A stretch of DNA of 64,000 nt, taken from NCBI GenBank assembly GCA_963663135.2, contig CAXXRM010000005.1:2046001-2110000 (forward strand), given 5' to 3'. Made by a program: the position numbers and the translations under genes. This stretch comes from Io17-Chloro-G2 sp963663135 (GTDB lineage Bacteria > Chloroflexota > Dehalococcoidia > Lucifugimonadales > UBA3495). The notes beneath the pieces are model-generated. The model was not told where the DNA came from and made no database searches. It saw nothing but the letters and a program-made list of their open reading frames with translations. Shown here piece after piece: positions 9,594-18,605 of this stretch (positions are counted from its first letter, which is position 1; every line of letters begins with the position of its first letter).

Positions 9594-10307
9594 TTATCCG
9601 GCTTCCGATGGCAGCGCTTCTTCGGGGTTGACGGGAAACACCATGATGGACAGGTCGCTGAACTCTTGGGTCAATGCGGCGCAATCTCCAAGATTGCCCT
9701 TCCATTGTTCCTCGCCTTCCAGGGTTAGCCGCTGGAAGACCGTCACCGGCCGGTCGCTCGATACGCCTTCAGCCAACAGGTTGGCCGAGATTTGCGGGGG
9801 CATCAGGTCCCAGGGCCGGGGCAGCAAGATTATATTGCGACGGTTTTCCCCCAAGTACCGCACCAACTCCGCCAGGTCTTCCTCGGAGTCTTTCCGCTGG
9901 TGCAGCGTAATGAACAAAGACTCTTCCAATGATATCCCCGCTCGGGCACAGGCAATTTGGATCGAGCTTATGCCGGGGATCAATTCCACCTCGTCAACTT
10001 TGTTCCTAACCCGCCGGAGCAACTCTGCCGCAGAAACGTTGAGGTCTCCCCAACAGCAGACGACGCAACGAAGTCCTTGAGCCGCCTGGGTCGCGGCCTC
10101 TTCCAGGACCTGTTCCTGGTCCCGGTAGGACATTGCCCGGACCGAGGCGTCGCCGGTCCATTGCTGAACGACGTCCAACACCGTCTTGAATCCCACCACC
10201 AGGTCGGCCTGGCGCAGGGCTTCCCTTCCCAGAAGGGTCAGCAATCGAGGGTCGCCGGGACCCACCGCTACTATAGTAATGGATGTTTTTGTGTTGGTGC
10301 TGGTCAT
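9594..10307 (-). CDS. cbiE: Precorrin-6Y C5-methyltransferase-like protein (CbiE)
   Basis: A SAM-dependent tetrapyrrole methylase of about 237 aa. The N-terminal signature is ITIVAVGPGDPRLLTLLGRE, with the G-x-G-P-G-D loop, then ALRQADLVVG. The central CCWGDLNVSA and ELIPGISSIQIACARAG stretches fit the CbiE (CobL N-terminal) family, which methylates C5 of the corrin ring. No CbiT partner is visible in the window. I chose ATG at 10307 because the upstream in-frame ATG at 10403 lies against the T-tract of the riboswitch terminator. First gene of the riboswitch-controlled operon, 10 bases before cobN. Confidence 0.82.
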   Translation of the reverse strand: MTSTNTKTSITIVAVGPGDPRLLTLLGREALRQADLVVGFKTVLDVVQQWTGDASVRAMSYRDQEQVLEEAATQAAQGLRCVVCCWGDLNVSAAELLRRVRNKVDEVELIPGISSIQIACARAGISLEESLFITLHQRKDSEEDLAELVRYLGENRRNIILLPRPWDLMPPQISANLLAEGVSSDRPVTVFQRLTLEGEEQWKGNLGDCAALTQEFSDLSIMVFPVNPEEALPSEAG

Positions 10308-10380
10308 TGCGTCGCTACTCGTTCTATCCTGAGCTAGGCTGGATCTGGCGATTGAACCGGCGCCGAAAAGTTGCGTACCA

Positions 10381-10426
10381 TAAAAAATCCCCTGGCTCCG
10401 CAAAACTCATAGCCTCGGACCAGGGG
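10381..10426 (-). terminator. Intrinsic terminator of the cobalamin riboswitch
   Basis: On the minus strand, a stem CCCCTGG (10420-10426) pairs with CCAGGGG (10389-10395). It is extended inward by TCCG/CGGA and followed directly by a T-rich tract ending at 10382. It lies between the aptamer and cbiE, as expected for a transcription-terminating off-switch. Confidence 0.85.
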
Positions 10427-10464
10427 ACCGAAATCCACACCGTGCGACCCGCATTTCAGCAAAG

Positions 10465-10700
10465 CCGACGCCCGGAACCTCATCTGTTGAGCGCAGAATA
10501 GAGCTCCATCTTCCCAGGTTGGGTTTCTGACTTGAGGCCGTACCAAACCGGGCGAACCCCGCGTGCCTGCTGTTGCCAGCGGCCGGGTCCGTTCCGGTTC
10601 CATCCTCTTACAGTGGCGCAACCGCGGCGGATTCACACCGCCTTCCCCATTTTCCCGCCCCTAAAGGGCGGCCTGAGAACCTAATGAATAAATTGTTAAA
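10465..10700 (-). promoter_or_regulatory. Cobalamin (AdoCbl-type) riboswitch aptamer
   Basis: Read on the minus strand, the leader contains the conserved core GGTGTGAATCCGCCGCGG followed by GCCACTGTAA (about 10601-10641). Further downstream is a B12-box-like AGTCAGAAACC (10522-10532). These are the hallmark conserved blocks of cobalamin riboswitches. It precedes cbiE-cobN and is followed by an intrinsic terminator, so high cobalamin should stop transcription of the cobalt operon. Outer boundaries are approximate. Confidence 0.9.
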
Positions 10701-10759
10701 GGATCAGCCGGTACCGGAAGGTGAATACAACTTGTTGCTACCCTCCTAAGGCTCCGGCT

Positions 10760-10788
10760 ACTATAGTTTGGCAAGGAAGGGTTGTCAA
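10760..10788 (-). promoter_or_regulatory. Promoter of the cobalamin riboswitch leader
   Basis: On the minus strand: -35 TTGACA (10783-10788), a 17-base spacer, and -10 TATAGT (10760-10765). This is a near-consensus housekeeping sigma promoter, placing the transcript start near 10753 and giving a leader of about 445 bases before cbiE. Confidence 0.8.
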
Positions 10789-10865
10789 GAAACCTCGAGT
10801 AGTCTGAGCGCCCGCCGGCGCCGCCAGTCAGGATGACAGTCGCTGCTTGCGGTCCGCATTTTGTA

Positions 10866-10894
10866 TTGACATACGGCCCATGGCTTGTTAAAGT
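10866..10894 (+). promoter_or_regulatory. Promoter of the str/ribosomal protein block
   Basis: -35 TTGACA at 10866-10871, a 17-base spacer, and -10 TAAAGT at 10889-10894, with rpsL starting 36 bases downstream behind the purine-rich AGAGGAGCGGAG. It is divergent from the cobalamin leader promoter, with about 77 bases between the two -35 boxes. Confidence 0.75.
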
Positions 10895-10929
10895 AACCGA
10901 TACTGTTTTGAGAGGAGCGGAGTTTCTGT

Positions 10930-11346
<417 letters not shown>

Positions 11347-11436
11347 GCCAAAGCCCGCCGTGGTTTGCCCAACGCCCCGAATCCCCCCGAATTTTCTTGG
11401 AATTTGGACCGGGATCAGCTAAAGGTGTGATGATTT

Positions 11437-11907
11437 ATGTCTAGAAGAAGAAGCGCTGTGCCTCGGGTGATTCCACCCGATCCCCAATACGGGAACCTGG
11501 AACTTGCCAAGTTCATCAACCGCGTAATGCAACGGGGCAAGAAAACCACTGCCCAGCGTATTATCTACCAGGCATTCGACACCATTAGGGAACAGTCCAA
11601 CCGGGAACCTTTGGAAGTATTTGAACAGGCCGTGAGGAACGCCACTCCGATGATGGAGGTCAAACCCAAACGCGTTGGTGGAGCCACCGTCCAGGTCCCA
11701 ACGGAGTTGCGGCGGAACCGCAGCGAGGCCTTGGCGATGCGGTGGTTGATCCGCGGGGCCAGGGGGCGAAACGGCATACCCATGCGAATTGGCCTAGCCC
11801 AGGAGTTGATGGAAGCGTCCCGGGGTGAAGGTTCGGCAGTCCGTCGCAAGGATGAGTTGCACCGGATGGCCGAGGCGAACCGGGCCTTCGTACATTACCG
11901 GGGCTAG
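11437..11907 (+). CDS. rpsG: 30S ribosomal protein S7
   Basis: Primary 16S rRNA binding protein that nucleates the 30S head. 156 aa, the usual length, with RRRSAVPRVIPPDPQYGN at the N-terminus and AVRNATPMMEVKPKRVGGAT and ALAMRWLIRGAR in the body. It follows rpsL by 90 bases, the standard str order. Confidence 0.97.
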   Translation: MSRRRSAVPRVIPPDPQYGNLELAKFINRVMQRGKKTTAQRIIYQAFDTIREQSNREPLEVFEQAVRNATPMMEVKPKRVGGATVQVPTELRRNRSEALAMRWLIRGARGRNGIPMRIGLAQELMEASRGEGSAVRRKDELHRMAEANRAFVHYRG

Positions 11908-11928
11908 TAAGGGAAGAGGAACCGAGGC

Positions 11929-14031
11929 TTGGTGGCCATGGAAACCCATACGGCAATAAACAAAATCAGAAACATCGGTTTCATCGCCCACATAGATGCG
12001 GGCAAGACCACGGTCACCGAACGCGTTCTATTTATCACGGGGCGCATTCACCGTCTTGGCGGCGTGGACGAGGGCACCACGGCGATGGACTGGATGCCCC
12101 AGGAAAGGGAACGGGGCATAACCATCACGGCCGCCGCCACTACCGCGCAGTGGAAGGAACACCAGGTCAACATTATCGACACCCCCGGCCATGTGGACTT
12201 CACCGCAGAGGTCGAGCGCAGTCTGCGGGTGCTGGACGGCGGGATCGTGGTGCTGGACGCCGTTGCCGGGGTCCAATCCCAGTCGGAAACTGTATGGCGC
12301 CAGGCAGACACCTATAACGTCCCGCGTATTTGCTTTGTCAACAAAATGGACCGGGTCGGCGCCAGTTACGAACGGACCATTGACTCCATCCGGCGCCGGC
12401 TGAACGGAAATCCTGTTGCCGTTCAGTTGCCCATCGGTGAAGAGGCGGAATTCCGGGGAGTCATTGACCTGATTGGCGGCAGAGCCACCATGTTCTCGAT
12501 GGGATCGGGGGATTCTGGGGGCGGGTCCAACGGAGACGCCCCCGGAGATGGTCCAGTCCCCGAAGATTTGCAAGAGACCTACCACAACTACCGGCAGTCC
12601 ATGATCGAAAAGATCGTGGAGACTGACGACGCGCTGTTGGCCCGGTACCTGGACGGCGACGACATTGAGGAAGAATCCTTGCGATCTGCGTTGCGCCAAG
12701 CCACCATGCAGCGAAGGCTGATTCCGGTGTTGTGCGGCAGCGCCATCGCCAACAAGGGCGTCCACAACCTGTTGGACGCTATCATAGCTTATCTGCCCTC
12801 CCCCGCCGACGTGCCGCCGGTAGAAGCGGTCCGATTGGATAACGATGAAACAGTCCTCCGCGCCCCCAATGAAGACGGCCCGCTGTCGGCGTTGGCCTTC
12901 AAAGTGGCCGTGGACCCATTTGTGGGCCGCCTCGTTTTCCTGCGTATCTATTCCGGCAAGGTCAAAGCCGGCACTTCGGTGACCAACGCCACCAAGGGGG
13001 GCCGAGAAAGGCTGGGCCGCCTGCTGCAGATGCACGCCAACCACCGGGAAGAGCTTGAGGAGATCGGAGCCGGCAATATCTGCGCCGCCATCGGTCTTAA
13101 GGATACGTTTACCGGGGATACCATCATTACCGGCGACGAACCGGCCATTTTGGAACCGCCCAAATTCCCCAGGCCAGTGGTTTCAGTGGCCATCGAGCCC
13201 AAGACCCGGGCCGACCAGGACCGGTTGACCGATTCCTTGCGCAAGTTGTCCGACGAAGACCCGACCTTCCAAGTCGCCTACAATGGGGAAACCGCTCAGA
13301 CAATCATCTCCGGCATGGGAGAGCTACACTTGGAGGTGTTGGTTGACCGCCTGAAGCGCGAGTTTCGGGTGGAAGCCAGCGTGGGCAGCCCACGGGTTTC
13401 GTACCGGGAGACCGTCACCGAGCCGGTGCGCGTCGAGGGTCGTTTCATCCGGCAAAGCGGCGGCCACGGACAGTTTGGCCACGTCTGGTTGGAAATAGAG
13501 CCGCTGGAGCAAGGGGCGGGCCTGGTTTTCAAGAACGCAATCGCGGGAGGCTCCATTCCCCGGGAATATATCCCGGCCGTCGAAAAGGGCGTGATGCAGG
13601 CCTTGGATAACGGTCCATTGGGCGGCTATCCCATGGTTGACATGCAGGTCACCCTGGTGGACGGCAGCTATCATGAAGTCGACTCCTCAGAGATGGCCTT
13701 CCGCAGCGCGGGGATGATCGCCGTCAGGGAAGGGGCGAAAAAGGGCAAACCGGTGCTTCTGGAGCCCATCGTGTACCTGGAGGCCGAGTCTCCGGGCGAG
13801 TACCTAAGTGACATTTTGGGCGACCTCGGGACCCGTCGGGCCCAGATCCGAAACATAGAGGGCCAGGACAACACCCAGGTGGTCAAGGCGGCTCTACCTT
13901 TAGGCGAAACCTTTGCCTACACCACCGCCTTGCGTTCGTTGTCCAAGGGCCGGGCCACCTTCACGATGGAATTCAAGCATTATCAGCCGGTGCCCCAACA
14001 TTTGGTGAGCACCGTTATCAACCGTAGCTAG
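11929..14031 (+). CDS. fusA: Elongation factor G
   Basis: Translocation GTPase, about 700 aa. G1 is AHIDAGKTT, the GITITAAATT switch region follows, then G3 DTPGH, G4 NKMD and G5 CGSA. Domains II-V follow, with the EPKTRADQDRL and GELHLEVLVDRLKREF signatures. The G-prime subdomain holds a Gly/Asp/Ser-rich insertion (about residues 187-203) that looks flexible. The start is ambiguous among TTG 11929, GTG 11932 and ATG 11938; a purine-rich GGGAAGAGGA lies at 11911-11920. rpsJ follows directly with no tuf gene in between. Confidence 0.97.
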   Translation: MVAMETHTAINKIRNIGFIAHIDAGKTTVTERVLFITGRIHRLGGVDEGTTAMDWMPQERERGITITAAATTAQWKEHQVNIIDTPGHVDFTAEVERSLRVLDGGIVVLDAVAGVQSQSETVWRQADTYNVPRICFVNKMDRVGASYERTIDSIRRRLNGNPVAVQLPIGEEAEFRGVIDLIGGRATMFSMGSGDSGGGSNGDAPGDGPVPEDLQETYHNYRQSMIEKIVETDDALLARYLDGDDIEEESLRSALRQATMQRRLIPVLCGSAIANKGVHNLLDAIIAYLPSPADVPPVEAVRLDNDETVLRAPNEDGPLSALAFKVAVDPFVGRLVFLRIYSGKVKAGTSVTNATKGGRERLGRLLQMHANHREELEEIGAGNICAAIGLKDTFTGDTIITGDEPAILEPPKFPRPVVSVAIEPKTRADQDRLTDSLRKLSDEDPTFQVAYNGETAQTIISGMGELHLEVLVDRLKREFRVEASVGSPRVSYRETVTEPVRVEGRFIRQSGGHGQFGHVWLEIEPLEQGAGLVFKNAIAGGSIPREYIPAVEKGVMQALDNGPLGGYPMVDMQVTLVDGSYHEVDSSEMAFRSAGMIAVREGAKKGKPVLLEPIVYLEAESPGEYLSDILGDLGTRRAQIRNIEGQDNTQVVKAALPLGETFAYTTALRSLSKGRATFTMEFKHYQPVPQHLVSTVINRS

Positions 14032-14078
14032 TCCACTGAGTTAATCCGCAAGTTTCGTCAGGCAGATAAGCAGCAAAG

Positions 14079-14390
14079 ATGGTAACCAGGCAAAAAGTAC
14101 GCATAATCCTCAAGGCATTCGACCACAAGATGCTGGACCTGTCGTCCGCACAAATCGTGGAGACCGCGGAGCGGACCGGAGCCCGTATTGCCGGTCCGGT
14201 CCCCCTACCCACTCACATACGACGTTTCTGCGTGATTCGAAGTCCGCACGTGGACAAGGATTCGCGGGAGCATTTCGAGATTCGCACTCACAAGCGTCTG
14301 ATTGACATCCTGGAGCCCACTTCCAAGACCATAGATTCCCTAACCAGGCTGAATCTGCCGGCAGGTGTGGACATCTCCATAAAGCTCTAA
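14079..14390 (+). CDS. rpsJ: 30S ribosomal protein S10
   Basis: 103 aa, typical length. Begins VTRQKVRIILKAFDHKMLD and has the conserved GPVPLPTHIRRFCVIRSPHVDKDSRE with the loop that also serves transcription antitermination (NusE role). First gene of the S10 operon, 47 bases after fusA. Confidence 0.97.
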   Translation: MVTRQKVRIILKAFDHKMLDLSSAQIVETAERTGARIAGPVPLPTHIRRFCVIRSPHVDKDSREHFEIRTHKRLIDILEPTSKTIDSLTRLNLPAGVDISIKL

Positions 14391-14413
14391 TCGGCGGAGA
14401 TAGCGTGTAAACG

Positions 14414-15229
14414 ATGATTAAGGGTTTCTTAGGCAAAAAATTGGGCATGAGCCAGGTGTTCCGAGAAGACGGGATCGTGGTCGGCGTGACGATTATCGAA
14501 GCCGGCCCCTGCCTGGTAACCCAGGTCAAGACCACCGCAAACGACGGGTACGAGGCCGTCCAGTTGGGGTTTGGCGAGGTCAAGAGGCGCAACAAACCCC
14601 TTACCGGCCACTACCGCAAGAGCCGCCTGTGCCGCCACCTGAAGGAAGTCAAAGCCGACAGTGTAGACGAGTTTCAGGTAGGCCAGCGCCTGAGTGTCGA
14701 CGTGTTCCAGCCGGGTGAGATAGTGGACGTGATCGGCCACTCCAAAGGGCGTGGATTCTCCGGTGTGATGAAACGCCACGGCTTTGGCGGGGGACCCAGG
14801 ACCCACGGTCAGTCGGACCGGTCCCGGGCCCCGGGTTCCATCGGCGCCGGCACCACGCCGGGCAGGGTTTTCAAAGGGATGAAAATGGCGGGCCACATGG
14901 GTAACCGCCAGGTTACGGTGAAGGGCTTGGAGGTTATCCAAGTCGACCCCGACCGCAACCTGTTGCTGCTCAAGGGCGGTGTTCCCGGTTGGCCCAATGC
15001 GCTGTTGGAAATTCGCCGCACCAGCAAGTCGCCGGTCACGCCGGTCGGCTTGGTCCTAGACCGGGCGCCCCAGGTTGTAGCCGCAGCGGAACCCCTTCCC
15101 GAGGAACCGTCGCAGCAGGAACCCATGCCGGAAGAACGGTTGGAACAAGAGAACGAAGTCCAAAACGAGACGGTCGTCACCGGAGAACCGGAAGCGGCGG
15201 CCCCTGAAACTTCTGAGGAGTCGACATAG
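14414..15229 (+). CDS. rplC: 50S ribosomal protein L3 with acidic C-terminal tail
   Basis: Core L3 covers about residues 1-215, with GFLGKKLGMSQVF at the start and RAPGSIGAGTTPGRVFKGMKMAGHMG at the peptidyl-transferase-proximal loop. The final ~50 residues are an added Glu/Pro/Gln-rich tail (LPEEPSQQEPMPEERLEQEN and onward), making 271 aa against about 210 usually. The tail is predicted to be disordered and its role is unknown. Confidence 0.96.
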   Translation: MIKGFLGKKLGMSQVFREDGIVVGVTIIEAGPCLVTQVKTTANDGYEAVQLGFGEVKRRNKPLTGHYRKSRLCRHLKEVKADSVDEFQVGQRLSVDVFQPGEIVDVIGHSKGRGFSGVMKRHGFGGGPRTHGQSDRSRAPGSIGAGTTPGRVFKGMKMAGHMGNRQVTVKGLEVIQVDPDRNLLLLKGGVPGWPNALLEIRRTSKSPVTPVGLVLDRAPQVVAAAEPLPEEPSQQEPMPEERLEQENEVQNETVVTGEPEAAAPETSEEST

Positions 15230-15231
15230 CC

Positions 15232-16035
15232 GTGGAAGTCTCGGTTTTGGGCCAGTTGGGCGAAACGGTGGAAACCATTAACTTGGACGACGCCGTTTTC
15301 AACACACCTATGAACAATTCACTGGTGCACCAGGCTATGGTCACCTACCAACTCAACAAACGTCACGGCACGCACGACACCAAGACCAGGGCCCAGGTTT
15401 CGGGCGGGGGACGCAAGCCCTGGATTCAAAAACATACGGGCCGCGCCCGGCAGGGCAGCATCCGCGCCCCCCAGTGGCGCCACGGAGGGGTTGTGTTTGG
15501 CCCCCACCCCCGCAGCTATCGCCAGGCTTTGCCCCGCCGGATGCGCCGTGCGGCCCTCCGATGTGTCCTCTCCCAAAAGGCCCGAGACGGCCGGTTGGTG
15601 TGCCTGGATTCCCTGGACGCGATAAACGGCAAAACCAGGTCGATGGTTGAATTGCTAGCCAACCTTGGCGTGTCGGGTTCGGCCCTGCTGGTGACTCAGG
15701 GTTCCAACCGGGGCGTGGTGAACGCGGCACACAACCTGAAAAAAGTCTGGACGCTGCCGGTGAACCAGCTAAACGCGCAGGAATTGCTGGCCAGAGAAAC
15801 CCTGATCATCACCCGGGAAGCGGTCCTTTGGGCCGAAGAAAGTTTGATTTCCGACCCCCACGGTCGAGCCGCCCGTTCCGGAAGGTCCCGGGCGCCGGAA
15901 TTGGACCAACAAATCCTTGAGGTCGTCGGTCTGCCGGTGGACGAGGAACCAGTTGCCGAGCATCCTCTTGAGGCCGGAACCCCCGCGGACCAGGCAGCCC
16001 CTGAAGAAGAACCCGGGCCGGAGGACCAGGCTTAG
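15232..16035 (+). CDS. rplD: 50S ribosomal protein L4 with acidic C-terminal tail
   Basis: rRNA-binding L4 with the tunnel-loop signature QVSGGGRKPWIQKHTGRARQGSIRAPQWRHGGVVFGP. It starts with GTG two bases after the rplC stop. A Glu/Pro/Ala-rich tail (about residues 225-267, ending EEEPGPEDQA) is added to the usual ~205-residue core. L4 is also the autogenous regulator of S10 operons in some bacteria; no such site was identified here. Confidence 0.96.
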   Translation: MEVSVLGQLGETVETINLDDAVFNTPMNNSLVHQAMVTYQLNKRHGTHDTKTRAQVSGGGRKPWIQKHTGRARQGSIRAPQWRHGGVVFGPHPRSYRQALPRRMRRAALRCVLSQKARDGRLVCLDSLDAINGKTRSMVELLANLGVSGSALLVTQGSNRGVVNAAHNLKKVWTLPVNQLNAQELLARETLIITREAVLWAEESLISDPHGRAARSGRSRAPELDQQILEVVGLPVDEEPVAEHPLEAGTPADQAAPEEEPGPEDQA

Positions 16036-16320
16036 ATGGACATTCACCGGGTTTTGATCAAACCGACCATCACTGAAAAGAGCACCCTGCTCCAGGAGTC
16101 CGGCAAATACACCTTCCGGGTGGCCAAAGAGGCCAACAAGGTGGAAGTTAAACAGGCCGTTGAAACCAATTTCAACGTGACCGTTCTGGACGTCAATATC
16201 ACGAAACTCAAAGGGAAACAAAAGAGATACGGTCCCCGGTTTTCGAAAATGCCCGACATCAAGAAAGCCGTCGTCACGCTGAAAAGCGGAGACCGAATCA
16301 ACCTGGTGGAAGGGCTGTAA
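16036..16320 (+). CDS. rplW: 50S ribosomal protein L23
   Basis: 94 aa, normal length. Contains LIKPTITEKSTLLQESGKYTF and EVKQAVETNFNVTVLDVN, the L23 core near the exit tunnel where nascent-chain factors dock. ATG directly follows the rplD stop. Confidence 0.97.
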   Translation: MDIHRVLIKPTITEKSTLLQESGKYTFRVAKEANKVEVKQAVETNFNVTVLDVNITKLKGKQKRYGPRFSKMPDIKKAVVTLKSGDRINLVEGL

Positions 16321-16350
16321 GCCCACGCTTTAGGAACTCGGATTGACCTT

Positions 16351-17184
16351 ATGCCACTAAAAGATCTCAGACCAATGACGCCCGGCACGCGGAACGCAGT
16401 GCGGCCCTCCTTTGAGGAGATTACGCGCACCAAGCCGGAGAAGTCGTTGATTTCCCCCAAGGCCAATCACGCCGGCCGCAACAACCGGGGAAAAATCACC
16501 ACCAGAAGCCGGGGCGGTGGATCTCGACGGATGTACCGTGTGGTCGATTTCAAGCGCCGGAAAGACGGGGTCCCGGGTAAGATCGCGTCGATCGAGTACG
16601 ATCCCAACCGGACCACCCGTATTGCGCTGGTCCATTACGTTGATGGGGAAAAGAGCTACATCCTGGCTCCGATTGGCCTCTCTACCGGAGATATGGTGGA
16701 ATCTGGTCCCCAGGCGGAGATCCAACCGGGAAACTGTCTTCCCTTGCAAAACATCCCCACCGGCACCGTGGTACATAATATAGAATTGACCCCCAACCGG
16801 GGTGGGCAGATCGTCCGAAGCGCCGGGGCCGGCGCCCAGGTCCTATCCAGGGAGGGCGCACACGTTCTAATCCGGTTGCCTTCCGGAGAGATGCGCCGCT
16901 TCCTTCTGGTGTGCCGCGCCAGCGTGGGGCAACTCTCCAACCCGGACCACAAAAACGAAAGTCTCGGAAAGGCCGGCGCAAGCCGCCACAAGGGTCGCCG
17001 TCCCCATGTCAGGGGCGTGGCCATGAACCCGGTGGACCATCCCCACGGCGGAGGCGAAGGCCGGTCGCCCATCGGAATGCCCGGACCCAAGTCACCAACC
17101 GGTAAACCGACCTTGGGCCACAAGACCCGAGCTAAGAACAAGGCCTCCGACAACCTGATCGTGCGCCGCGGAAGGAGAAGGTAG
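16351..17184 (+). CDS. rplB: 50S ribosomal protein L2
   Basis: 277 aa, usual length. Contains the N-terminal RPMTPGTRNAVRPSFEEIT, the central GNCLPLQNIPTGTVVHNIE, and the conserved MNPVDHPHGGGEGRSPIG with the histidine implicated in peptidyl transferase centre assembly. S10 operon order is conserved on both sides. Confidence 0.98.
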   Translation: MPLKDLRPMTPGTRNAVRPSFEEITRTKPEKSLISPKANHAGRNNRGKITTRSRGGGSRRMYRVVDFKRRKDGVPGKIASIEYDPNRTTRIALVHYVDGEKSYILAPIGLSTGDMVESGPQAEIQPGNCLPLQNIPTGTVVHNIELTPNRGGQIVRSAGAGAQVLSREGAHVLIRLPSGEMRRFLLVCRASVGQLSNPDHKNESLGKAGASRHKGRRPHVRGVAMNPVDHPHGGGEGRSPIGMPGPKSPTGKPTLGHKTRAKNKASDNLIVRRGRRR

Positions 17185-17185
17185 A

Positions 17186-17470
17186 TTGTCCCGGTCCGTC
17201 AAGAAAGGCCCATACGTTCATCCCAAGCTGGCCAAGAAAGTGGAAGCGGTGCAGCGCTCCGGAGCGCATACCGTGATCCGCACTTGGTCCAGGGCATCCA
17301 TGATCATGCCGGACATGGTTGGCTTGACGATCGGAGTCCATGACGGGCGGCGTCACGTTCCGGTATTTGTCACCGAAAACATGGTAGGCCACCGGTTGGG
17401 AGAGTTTTCTCCCACACGCACCTATCGCGGCCACGCCGGCCGATCCGAACGCTCCAGTCGGGCCAGGTAA
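17186..17470 (+). CDS. rpsS: 30S ribosomal protein S19
   Basis: 94 aa. Starts with TTG, giving MSRSVKKGPYVHPKLAKK, and has VHDGRRHVPVFVTENMVGHRLGEFSPTRTYRGH, the S19 core of the 30S head. The start follows the rplB stop by one base, so translational coupling is likely. Confidence 0.97.
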   Translation: MSRSVKKGPYVHPKLAKKVEAVQRSGAHTVIRTWSRASMIMPDMVGLTIGVHDGRRHVPVFVTENMVGHRLGEFSPTRTYRGHAGRSERSSRAR

Positions 17471-17474
17471 AGAT

Positions 17475-17816
17475 ATGCCTCCAGTAAGAGCATTCGCCAA
17501 GGGGTTGGGCGCCTCCCAAAAGCGATTGAAGCCCATTTTGGATTCAGTCCGCGGCAGCCGGGTCGAAGACGCCATCAATACTCTGGGTTTGATGACCTCA
17601 CCGTGGGCCAAAACGGTGTCCAAGGTAGTGCAGTCGGCCGCAGCCAACGCGGAAAACAATATGTTCATGAACCGAAACGCTCTGAAGATCGTGCAGATTA
17701 CCGCTGACCGGGCCCGCCCGCTCAAACGTTTTCGGCCCAGGGCACGGGGACGAATGGGCAGAATCATCAAGCGCGCAAGCCACCTGACAGTGGTGGTCGA
17801 CGAAGAGGAGGCCTAG
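17475..17816 (+). CDS. rplV: 50S ribosomal protein L22
   Basis: 113 aa, usual length, with VRAFAKGLGASQKRLKPILD, an alpha-helical core and the extended tunnel-lining hairpin RARPLKRFRPRARGRMGRI. Situated between rpsS and rpsC as expected. Confidence 0.97.
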   Translation: MPPVRAFAKGLGASQKRLKPILDSVRGSRVEDAINTLGLMTSPWAKTVSKVVQSAAANAENNMFMNRNALKIVQITADRARPLKRFRPRARGRMGRIIKRASHLTVVVDEEEA

Positions 17817-17820
17817 ATAC

Positions 17821-18561
17821 ATGGGCCACAAAACCCATCCCTACGGGTTCCGGCTGGGAATAATTAAAGACTGGAAAGCCCACTGGTACGCCCCCAACGC
17901 CACCAGCTACCGGCGGTTGGTGCTGGAGGACCTCAAGCTGAGGAACAGCATCCGCGACGAGTACAAGGGTTTCTCCGATGCCGGTATCTCCAGAGTGGAG
18001 ATTGACCGGGGCGCCCAAGACAGTGTCATAAATATACATTCCGCCAGACCGGGAATACTTATCGGAAGGGACGGCGAGCGGGTCAAAAACCTCCGGGGCA
18101 AGCTGGAAGCGATCACCCGAAAGCGGATTCAGCTAAACATTATCGAGATTGAACAACCGGAGGTGGACGCCTACCTCGTGGCCCGGAACATCGCTGACCA
18201 ATTGGAGCGCCGGGTTGCCTATAGGCGGGCCATGCGTCAATCCGGACAAAGGGCCATGCAAGGCGGCGCAGAAGGCATCAAAATTATCGTCAAGGGACGG
18301 ATTTCCGGCGCAGAAATAGCCCGTGTTGAAAAGTTCATGCTGGGCCGGGTCCCGCTCCATACCCTGCGGGCCGACATTGATTACTCGTTGGCTGAGGCCC
18401 ACACGGCAATGGGCCGGGTTGGCGTCAAAGTATGGGTGTACCGGGGCGACATTCTGCCGCCGCCCCCCGAAGAAGTCGAGGAACTCGAGACTATCGAAGT
18501 GGTCGTCCAGGCCGGCGAGCCTGACGAAGCGCTGCTGTCACTAGAAGACGCTGATATTTAA
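17821..18561 (+). CDS. rpsC: 30S ribosomal protein S3
   Basis: 246 aa. Contains GHKTHPYGFRLGIIKDWKAH at the N-terminus, the KH domain with its G-R-D-G loop (GILIGRDGERVKNLRGKL), and the C-terminal domain GRISGAEIARVEKFMLGRVP...GVKVWVYRGD. It ends in an acidic stretch of about 30 residues, somewhat longer than in E. coli. Confidence 0.97.
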   Translation: MGHKTHPYGFRLGIIKDWKAHWYAPNATSYRRLVLEDLKLRNSIRDEYKGFSDAGISRVEIDRGAQDSVINIHSARPGILIGRDGERVKNLRGKLEAITRKRIQLNIIEIEQPEVDAYLVARNIADQLERRVAYRRAMRQSGQRAMQGGAEGIKIIVKGRISGAEIARVEKFMLGRVPLHTLRADIDYSLAEAHTAMGRVGVKVWVYRGDILPPPPEEVEELETIEVVVQAGEPDEALLSLEDADI

Positions 18562-18605
18562 GGTTGGGTAATTCCACCAACCTCGTTTTCCGAATAGGAG
18601 TCTGA

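Noticed and set aside
10308..10403. Upstream ATG for cbiE at 10403.
   Set aside because: It lies in the riboswitch terminator; homology begins after the ATG at 10307.
12028..13044. 338-codon minus-strand frame.
   Set aside because: Antisense to fusA.
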